From RPRI01 sp051233685 (GTDB lineage Bacteria; Desulfobacterota; Desulfobacteria; Desulfobacterales; RPRI01), in assembly GCF_051233685.1 (NCBI RefSeq), contig NZ_JBAMMY010000297.1, positions 3,229 through 67,228 of the forward strand: a stretch of DNA of 64,000 bases, in the 5' to 3' direction. The notes below the pieces were generated by a model, which did not search any database, was not told the DNA's origin, and saw only the letters and a program-made list of their open reading frames with translations. A program made the translations under genes and the position numbers. This document shows positions 58,077 through 64,000 of the stretch, piece by piece (the first letter of the stretch is position 1; each line of letters starts with the position of its first letter).

Positions 58077-60009
58077 ATGAGAATAATCTCCCTTGGGCTG
58101 CATCTGCGCCTAATGATTTCAATGTTATAAAATCTTCTTCTTTTTCAGTGCATGTGCCTATGATTTTGATATCCAAACCATGGGCAATATTTCCTATTCC
58201 CTGAATGAAAAACTGATTATCCATATTTTTTGAAATGTCCCGGATATAGGTTCCATCTATTTTGAGATAGTCAAGTTTTAAATTAATAAGATATCCGAAC
58301 GAAACTGAACCTATGCCGAAATGATCCAGGCCGAACTGGCTGCCGGTTGATAGAATTCTACTGATAGATGATTTCACAGATTCAAAAAAAGAAATGCAGC
58401 CATACTCCGTTGTCTCGAAAATCAATCGTTTGCTATGATCCGGAAACTTGCGGAGGGTTTGGATCAGCCAGTCCATAAATGCTGAATCTTTCATGGATAT
58501 TGAGGAAAGATTTACAGCGTAATGGTTTGTATCGGCGGTATTTGCTTTCATACAATCAAGCAAGGCCGTTATAATTAGCTTGTCAAGATCCTGTATGCAT
58601 TCCATTTCCTCGGCCAGTCTGATAAAAATCTGTGCCGGCAGCAACTGTCCGTTTTCATCTCTGATTCTGGCAAGAGCTTCATAATGCAAAAGCTCTGAAC
58701 CCATACAGGAGATAATTGGTTCCAGATGCAATTTTACTTTATTGTCCCGCAAACTATCGCGAAGCATATTTCCGAGACTGTTGGCTCCTGAAAAATTACA
58801 GGAAATATTTGAATTCTTTTCAAAACATTCCAATGAAGAAACACTATAACCTTGAGTAATGCGCAATGCTGCATCAGCTGCGGCAAAAAGCCGGTTTATA
58901 GTTTCGGAACCTGTATAAGATGAAATTCCGCAGTGAAATACTATGGGGCTGTTGTAGAGTGAATTAACCTGGTCAAGTTTTACCAATACCGATTTTACTA
59001 TTTTTTCACTTTCCGCTTGTTCGATATTTTGAAGAAGTAATGCGAATTCAGCGCCGTTCATACGTCCCAACAAATAATTGCTTCCCAGCTTTGAACATTC
59101 CGTCTCGATGGTTCGTGCCGCTTTCTCCAATAGCCTGTCACCTTCTTCATGTCCGTGAAGCTGATTGAATTTTTTGAATTCATTAATTTGAATCAGTACA
59201 AGGCTTCCCATCAGAAATTCATCGGAAGATTCAATCAAAAAACTTAGTCTTGATAAAAAATGACGTCGATTTGCAAGGAATGTGACAGGATCATTATATG
59301 CCTCCTTGCGAAGCAATTCGATAAAGCGCGCCTGATCCTGAAAAGTAATTTTCAGCTTTTGGGTCATATGGTTCATGGCGGTTACAACACTTCTTAACTC
59401 CCTGCTCCATGGTAGTTTTTTTACTTCCGGAAATTCTCTGTTACTTACCGCAACAGCCTGTGATTCGACCTCTTTAAGATTTAACAGGACAACACGCATT
59501 ATCAGAATAATGAGAATTGTTCCGATGAGCCACATTGATACAAACCATTTGAAGATGTCCTTAAAATTATGCCACAGTAATGCATATGCATAACCGGGGT
59601 GACTTTTTACCAAAACTCTTCCCGATTGTTTCCAGCCTGACATGACCAGAGCCTCCCTGTCAGGTGTAGATAATGGTAGTAGCTTGATAAACCAATCGGG
59701 AACGTTTTTGATCCTGATGGGCATATTCCGCTCCAGCAAAATTTCTCCTTGCATGGAAAGCACAATTATTTTCTGGTAATAGCCCCTGTCAAAGATCGCA
59801 TCAACCATAGAATTTACGGTTGCCATATTACTTTTATTATTTGATGTGGATAATGAGAGGCCAAGAGAGGTTGCCGTATCCTGAGCATGAGATGCAAGCT
59901 GATCTTCAATAAATCTTCTGCTGTTGATAACATTCACCAGGAAGGTTCCTCCCATGATAACAAGAAGAAATAATGAAATTATAAAAATTATGACACGTGA
60001 TAAAGACAT
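58075..60009 (-). CDS. lapD: LapD-like c-di-GMP receptor (degenerate GGDEF/EAL membrane protein)
   Basis: The 644-residue protein has two membrane helices (VIIFIISLFLLVIMGGTF; WFVSMWLIGTILIILIMRVV) flanking a periplasmic domain, as in LapD. The GGDEF motif is NGAEF (LGRMNGAEFALLL) and the EAL domain keeps HYEALARI but has LDHFGIGS where active phosphodiesterases have DDFG. Both domains therefore look catalytically dead, as in the LapD receptor. LapD binds c-di-GMP and then holds LapG away from its substrate. GGAG lies nine bases before the ATG. It ends abruptly after GADAAQGRLFS, at the border of a MITE-like element. The lapG-type gene is 53 bases upstream on the same strand. Confidence 0.88.
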   Translation of the reverse strand: MSLSRVIIFIISLFLLVIMGGTFLVNVINSRRFIEDQLASHAQDTATSLGLSLSTSNNKSNMATVNSMVDAIFDRGYYQKIIVLSMQGEILLERNMPIRIKNVPDWFIKLLPLSTPDREALVMSGWKQSGRVLVKSHPGYAYALLWHNFKDIFKWFVSMWLIGTILIILIMRVVLLNLKEVESQAVAVSNREFPEVKKLPWSRELRSVVTAMNHMTQKLKITFQDQARFIELLRKEAYNDPVTFLANRRHFLSRLSFLIESSDEFLMGSLVLIQINEFKKFNQLHGHEEGDRLLEKAARTIETECSKLGSNYLLGRMNGAEFALLLQNIEQAESEKIVKSVLVKLDQVNSLYNSPIVFHCGISSYTGSETINRLFAAADAALRITQGYSVSSLECFEKNSNISCNFSGANSLGNMLRDSLRDNKVKLHLEPIISCMGSELLHYEALARIRDENGQLLPAQIFIRLAEEMECIQDLDKLIITALLDCMKANTADTNHYAVNLSSISMKDSAFMDWLIQTLRKFPDHSKRLIFETTEYGCISFFESVKSSISRILSTGSQFGLDHFGIGSVSFGYLINLKLDYLKIDGTYIRDISKNMDNQFFIQGIGNIAHGLDIKIIGTCTEKEEDFITLKSLGADAAQGRLFS

Positions 60010-60062
60010 TTGTAAGTTCTCCTTAATTGTCAGGAAATAATCAGAAAATAATTTGGAATTTA

Positions 60063-60752
60063 TTAAAATCCCTCATCTTCCATTCTTTCCAGCAAATCCT
60101 TCCACTTGTAAACACGGTTTGCGCCGCCATCGTGTTTACCCCTTTCTCGTTCTTTAGCTGCCCATAGACCGCTTACGTTAAAACTATATGTGGGTTTGAG
60201 ATCTTTTCTTTTCGAAGCAGACAGAATATCCGGCATTATATTATCAAGAATAAATGGCTCAGCATTTGGTGAGGTATAATAAGTAAGCACCAAATGTGGC
60301 ACAATCCTGTTTTTTGTATAGGCCCTCACATAGGTGAGCCAAAGTTTTTTTTCTTCCACGTTCAGCTTCTTCAGGGTAAAATATTTGGCAATTGCAATGT
60401 CTTCACAATCCCCCCCGTTCAAAGCTATCAGTTCCAGCGGTGTAGCCCAGTAGTCTTGTTGTTTGTAGTTATCCAAATCCGATACTTGCGCTATTTTGTT
60501 GAAATAGCTGTTAACGGCATTTAGTTTCTCCATCTCCTTCCTATCCATATTTTCTATGATCAAGTCCTGCCATTTGAGAATGCGTGCCATAGTTGCCTCG
60601 CCATAAATACGATGGACATAATTAATGAATCTGTCGCTAAATGCCGTTTGTTTAATTGCCGGTGATATTACCGCAAAAGCAAAAATGAAACAGAGAGTGA
60701 AAAGAAGATATTGAAAGTGGTGTGATTTAATATTTCTGGTTATTATGCGCAA
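60063..60752 (-). CDS. lapG: LapG-like periplasmic cysteine protease
   Basis: The 229-residue protein has an N-terminal signal/anchor helix (YLLFTLCFIFAFAVISPAIK) and the transglutaminase-like LapG fold with C116 in NGGDCEDIAIAKYF, H153 in VPHLVLTYY and D170 in FILDNIMPD. The spacings (37 and 17) match the LapG catalytic triad, and the calcium-binding acids flanking the cysteine (D115, E117) are present. LapG cuts surface adhesins at TAAG-like sites when LapD is c-di-GMP-free. The start is TTG. It forms an operon with lapD; the nearest candidate substrate is the giant TpsA protein ten kilobases away. Confidence 0.92.
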   Translation of the reverse strand: MRIITRNIKSHHFQYLLFTLCFIFAFAVISPAIKQTAFSDRFINYVHRIYGEATMARILKWQDLIIENMDRKEMEKLNAVNSYFNKIAQVSDLDNYKQQDYWATPLELIALNGGDCEDIAIAKYFTLKKLNVEEKKLWLTYVRAYTKNRIVPHLVLTYYTSPNAEPFILDNIMPDILSASKRKDLKPTYSFNVSGLWAAKERERGKHDGGANRVYKWKDLLERMEDEGF

Positions 60753-60921
60753 TATTATTTAATTTACCTATTGAAAGAAATTGTAAATATTAAGAAACTT
60801 TTTAGATACCTTCAACATCTAATAATTTATCATAGTAGTAGATTTTGATAAAGATTTATTTTACTAGTGTCTCGTCAACTCTCAAGAGTCTGGTAAAGGC
60901 GAGATAGTTTTATCCAGATAT

Positions 60922-61338
60922 ATGATTGAATCCGGCTATATGATCAAACCGATTGGGGTTATACACTCCGGCCTTGCCAATAGAGAAGCGGCACCCCACC
61001 AGGGATGCGAAGGCGCACCCGATGCATGGCTTGAAGTTGATCCGATGTTTGCAGAAGGACTTGAAGGTATAGTCGCAGGTAATGAAATTATTCTTATCAC
61101 CTGGTTTCACAAGGCTTGTCGGGATATATTAAAGTTGCATCCGCGTCGGGATAAGAGCGTGCCTCTGACAGGTGTTTTTGCAACACGATCGCCCGATAGG
61201 CCAAATCCGCTTGGTTTGCATAGGGTTACAGTTCTGGAAATCGCAGGGAACAGACTGAAAGTGGGGCCGATAGAAGCGATAGATGGAACATCGGTGGTCG
61301 ATATCAAGCCGGTGCTACCAAAAACAGCAGACTCTTAG
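60922..61338 (+). CDS. trmO: TrmO/TsaA-type tRNA threonylcarbamoyladenosine methyltransferase
   Basis: The 138-residue protein has the TrmO barrel with IKPIGVIHSGLANREAAPHQ, ITWFHKACRDILKLHPRRD, and TGVFATRSPDRPNPLGLHRV (the SAM-binding RSPxRPNP-type motif). TrmO methylates N6 of t6A37 in tRNA. It is a short, single-domain version compared with E. coli TrmO (~235 residues). It is unrelated in function to the surface genes and ends convergently with the MBL gene. Confidence 0.88.
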   Translation: MIESGYMIKPIGVIHSGLANREAAPHQGCEGAPDAWLEVDPMFAEGLEGIVAGNEIILITWFHKACRDILKLHPRRDKSVPLTGVFATRSPDRPNPLGLHRVTVLEIAGNRLKVGPIEAIDGTSVVDIKPVLPKTADS

Positions 61339-61415
61339 TGATGCAGATATGGGATCAAAATATTTTCGCCTTTAAAGAAAAATATTTTCTATAGCTAAAT
61401 TAATCAAGGGTTTGT

Positions 61416-61985
61416 TTAACGGAAAAATGGATTTGTCGTCCGCTCATGTCCTATGGTGCTTTGAGGGCCATGGCCCGGATAGACCCTGAGCCCATCTCCC
61501 AGAGGAAATATTTTTTGCTTAATCCCCCGTATGAGCCCATTATGGTCACCTCCGGAAAAGTCGGTTCTGCCCACTGAACCGGCAAAAAGTGCATCACCGG
61601 TAAAGACCACGCCCGGAGCATGAAAACAAACTCCTCCGGGAGAATGGCCCGGTGTGTGGATCACAGTGATATTAAAGTTTCCCAGAGCAATTATCTGGCC
61701 GTCGGCAATATCCCCGTCAGGTTTGAAATCCAGGCCTTGGGCATCAAGTTTATGTATCCAGACGGGGGCTTTTGTGATGTTTCTGATTTCATTGGCGCCG
61801 CTTGTATGATCAAAGTGGAAATGCGTAAGAAGAATATATCGTATATTCAGATTCAGCTGAGTTACCACTTTTATAATTCTCAATGGTTCTCCGCCTGGAT
61901 CGATAATAAGTCCTTGCTTCGTGTTGTTACAACCCAATATATAACAATTTGATTGATAGGGATTAATCACCAGTTTTCTAAGCAT
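61416..61985 (-). CDS. MBL-fold metallo-hydrolase (glyoxalase II-like)
   Basis: The 189-residue protein has the metallo-beta-lactamase metal motifs LTHFHFDHTSGANEI, IHTPGHSPGGVCF, FTGDALFAGSVGRTDF and VYPGHGPQSTIGHERT. These bind two metals in the glyoxalase II/YcbL-like subgroup. The likely substrate is a thioester such as a hydroxyacylglutathione, but this is not determined by sequence. Length is slightly shorter than canonical glyoxalase II because the C-terminal helical domain is missing. Confidence 0.9.
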   Translation of the reverse strand: MLRKLVINPYQSNCYILGCNNTKQGLIIDPGGEPLRIIKVVTQLNLNIRYILLTHFHFDHTSGANEIRNITKAPVWIHKLDAQGLDFKPDGDIADGQIIALGNFNITVIHTPGHSPGGVCFHAPGVVFTGDALFAGSVGRTDFSGGDHNGLIRGIKQKIFPLGDGLRVYPGHGPQSTIGHERTTNPFFR

Positions 61986-62392
61986 TGCTGTTTATCCTGT
62001 AAATTTACTTTAAATATATTTTCGCAACCGGTTGGTAAACTGATTCCGGAGTGAAGTTAACATGAGGTTTATTTAATTAAGATGATATAAAAGGATCAGC
62101 TTAATTACAAGTATTTATAGTGCAGTTTTCCTGTTTTGGTCAACATAGGATTAAAAACAACGGTCTAACATTACTCAAGATAAAACCTCATGATTTCGTT
62201 CTTGTCTTTGGATAAGATTTATGCTAATAATATTAATAAGTAATAAAATTATAAATGGGAATTATCACCCATAAATTTATGCTCATTTCAGGTGTGCACA
62301 AGGCAGATGCAGCAGGTTTATTTTAGCACACAGCTGATTATCAGCTTTCGGAGTAAAGGAAAAAAAACAATCTTTATCGGGAGGATAATGCT
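61986..62392. other. AT-rich intergenic region with long inverted repeat
   Basis: No gene is seen. CATGAGGTTT (62061-62070) and AAACCTCATG (62183-62192) are a perfect 10 bp inverted repeat 112 bases apart, and ATGGG/CCCAT forms a small hairpin near 62256-62274. A GGGAGG ribosome-binding site for the following gene is at 62379-62384. Confidence 0.5.
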
Positions 62393-63751
62393 ATGTATTC
62401 GGATAGATTTGTTGTTATAGGTGGTAATGCGGCAGGGATGACGGCAGCAGCAAAAGCAAGACGTACAAACAGGAATCTGGAAATTAAAGTATTTGAAAAA
62501 AGTCCTCATATATCTTACGCAACCTGAGGCATCCCTTATTTTATCGGCCGGTTGGTCGATAGCGCTGAAAGTCTGACAGCCAGAACACCATTGGAGTTAA
62601 AACAAAAGGATGGCATTGATGTAAAAGTACTGCATGAAGTAAAAGAGATCGATCTCAAACAGGGTAAAATACTTATTTGCGAAAAGGATAATCCCAAAAC
62701 ATGGTGGGAATCGTTTGATAAATTGATGATTGCTACAGGTGCCGTTTCTATAAAACCTCCTGTAGAAGGAATAGATGCAAAAGGAATTTTTGAGGTAAGC
62801 AGCCTTAAAAGCGGGTTGGCTTTAAAAGATTTTATTGAAAAGAGTCAACCGAAAAAAGCCGTAGTTATCGGGGGCGGTTATATCGGGCTCGAAATGGCTG
62901 AAAACCTGTTGTTGCTTGGAATGGAAGTCAGTCTGATAGAAAGAGCCCCGGAAGTTATGCTGACTCTTGATCCTGACATGGGGGCACTGGTTTCAAAGGC
63001 TCTGATTGAGGCAGGTGTAAAGCTTTATAGAAACGAAAGTCTTACCGGCTTTGAAGTAAAGAATGGTTATGTCTGCAGAGCAGTGACCGACAAGAGGACG
63101 CTTGAGGCTGACCTGGTAATACTTGGCATGGGTGTAAAACCAAATATATCACTGGCTAAAGCGGCAGGAATAAAAATCGGATTAACAGGGGCTATCGAAG
63201 TCAACAACGCCATGCATACAATGGCTGAAAACGTATGGGCCGGAGGTGATTGCGCCGAATCTTTTCACCTGATCAGCAGGCGGCCTGTAAATATTGCTTT
63301 GGGTACTGTTGCAAACAAGCATGGCCGTGTTGTTGGTATTAATGCAGGCGGAGGACACGCCGTTTTTTCAGGACTGGTTGGAACAGCTGTGAGCAAGATA
63401 GGAAAGGTTGAAATTGCACGTACCGGTCTTCAGGAAAAAGAGATTCAACAAACCGGGATAGAACATATTACTTCTGTCACAGAAAGTATGACCCGACCGG
63501 ATTATTATCCTAATGCCGGTCCTGTCTCGGTTAAAATACTGGCTGAAAAGAAAAGCGGAAGACTGCTGGGCGGCCAGATTGTGGGAGAAAGCGGTTCTGC
63601 CAAACGTATTGATATACTTGCAACAGCACTGCACGCCGGTTTTACGGTGGAGGAAATAGCCGATCTGGATTTAAGCTACGCGCCTCCTTTTTCCCCCCTT
63701 TGGGATCCTGTGGCTATTGCCGCACGCATTGCAATGAAAAAGCTGAGTTGA
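62393..63751 (+). CDS. CoA-disulfide-reductase-like flavoprotein with predicted selenocysteine
   Basis: The 452-residue protein has the FAD motif VIGGNAAGMTAAAKARR at the N-terminus, the NAD motif VIGGGYIGLEMAENLLLLGM, the FAD-binding VWAGGDCAES and a C-terminal dimerisation domain. Codon 45 is TGA, in SYAT-(TGA)-GIPYFIG, exactly where CoA-disulfide reductases and related NADH oxidases carry their redox cysteine (SFANCGLPYY). Frame, FAD motif and homology run unbroken through the TGA, and a bSECIS-like hairpin follows (62542-62561). ATG 62393 has GGGAGG upstream. Reading the gene as starting at 62552 would remove the FAD-binding part. Substrate (CoA disulfide, polysulfide or similar) is not known. 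Confidence 0.9.
62525..62561 (+). promoter_or_regulatory. Predicted selenocysteine UGA codon plus bSECIS hairpin
   Basis: TGA is at 62525-62527. TATCGGCC (62542-62549) pairs with GGTCGATA (62554-62561), eight pairs including one G-U, around a GGTT loop that begins with G. The loop starts 22 bases after the TGA, inside the usual 16-37 range for bacterial SECIS elements. Confidence 0.8.
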
Positions 63752-63896
63752 TAAAAGATTAAAAGTAATCCAGCTTAGAGTAAACCAATCCAAGTCTGTT
63801 TTGTTACCTGACGCAGGTAGAAGAAAGAACCAATCTTGCTTTTCTTAGCATAACAATATAATAACTAAAGTTTCACCGAAATGATGCATGGTTTAC

Positions 63897-64000
63897 TCAC
63901 GCGACCATCCGTAACAGCGCGTCCACGAAAGATTTTCGGGAGAGTTTCTGGTTTTTGTTGCAAACGGCATTAAAATCATCAGCCAACGCGGCCTTGGCGA
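63897..64000 (-). CDS. Possible C-terminal end of a gene running in from the right
   Basis: The minus strand is open from the window edge for 33 codons, reading AKAALADDFNAVCNKNQKLS then RKSFVDALLRMVA, to TGA at 63897-63899. It reads like a normal helical C-terminus, but nothing identifies the family and the stretch is short; it could be chance. Confidence 0.35.
   Translation of the reverse strand, partial: AKAALADDFNAVCNKNQKLSRKSFVDALLRMVA

Noticed and set aside
62552..63751. Separate gene starting at GTG/TTG 62552 for the oxidoreductase
   Set aside because: It would lack the FAD-binding N-terminus, which is present upstream in the same frame with a good ribosome-binding site.
1..64000. 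rRNA or tRNA genes
   Set aside because: No rRNA or cloverleaf-like tRNA sequence was recognised by eye; tRNAscan-SE would be needed to exclude tRNA fully.

Overview
The window is about 64 kb of a moderately AT-rich genome. Lipoprotein signals, outer-membrane beta-barrels, TonB/ExbD parts and a two-partner secretion pair show a Gram-negative bacterium. An exosortase of the VPLPA/PEP-CTERM type, a GEMM-class c-di-GMP riboswitch, a predicted selenocysteine oxidoreductase, many toxin-antitoxin genes and low-complexity AAGGT-type intergenic repeats together look like a sulfate-reducer-type member of Desulfobacterota (old Deltaproteobacteria). That placement is inference; no rRNA is present.

Region 1 (1-10.7 kb) is the front of an exopolysaccharide locus: a 5'-truncated Wzz/GumC chain-length protein, a CpsD-like ATPase, a WecA/MraY-type initiating phosphosugar transferase, a large TPR lipoprotein, a secreted PpiC-type isomerase and a DUF218 protein. 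Next come wrecked copies of manC and manB, the two last steps to GDP-mannose, followed directly by intact gmd and fcl, which consume GDP-mannose.

Region 2 (10.7-14.4 kb) holds four consecutive toxin-antitoxin pairs (PIN, PIN, PemK/MazF with a frameshift, RelE/YafQ-like), separated by copies of one ~40 bp repeat.

Region 3 (14.6-29.3 kb) resumes the polysaccharide locus: WlbA/WbpB-type dehydrogenase, WlbB/WbpD-type acetyltransferase, O-antigen ligase/polymerase, Wzx flippase, two acyltransferase-like proteins, a polysaccharide deacetylase, GT4 and GT2 glycosyltransferases, a secreted parallel beta-helix protein, a WecG/TagA/CpsF transferase, the exosortase (frameshifted at an A8 run between its membrane half and its EpsI half) and a second DUF218 protein.

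Region 4 (29.3-38.8 kb) mixes debris (broken AbrB/PIN and TumE modules, an EpsI fragment) with a GspC-like protein, a DUF2292-like protein, a c-di-GMP-I riboswitch upstream of an exosortase substrate, a PstS-fold secreted protein, and FKBP/thioredoxin-type lipoproteins.

Region 5 (38.8-57.9 kb) is a surface-protein secretion island: a TpsB/FhaC transporter, a 3266-residue TpsA adhesin, a DUF2341-LamG-ExbB fusion, ExbD, a TonB-like protein, a porin, a coiled-coil protein, an atypical OmpR-type regulator and another PEP-CTERM-like protein.

Region 6 (57.9-64 kb) carries lapG and lapD, the c-di-GMP-controlled periplasmic protease and its receptor, then trmO, an MBL hydrolase and a CoA-disulfide-reductase-like flavoprotein whose catalytic cysteine codon is TGA followed by a bSECIS-like hairpin.

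Taken together, the locus appears to make and export a polysaccharide, sort exosortase substrates and display a giant adhesin. c-di-GMP enters at two visible points: the riboswitch at 32.1 kb and LapD/LapG at 58-60.8 kb.
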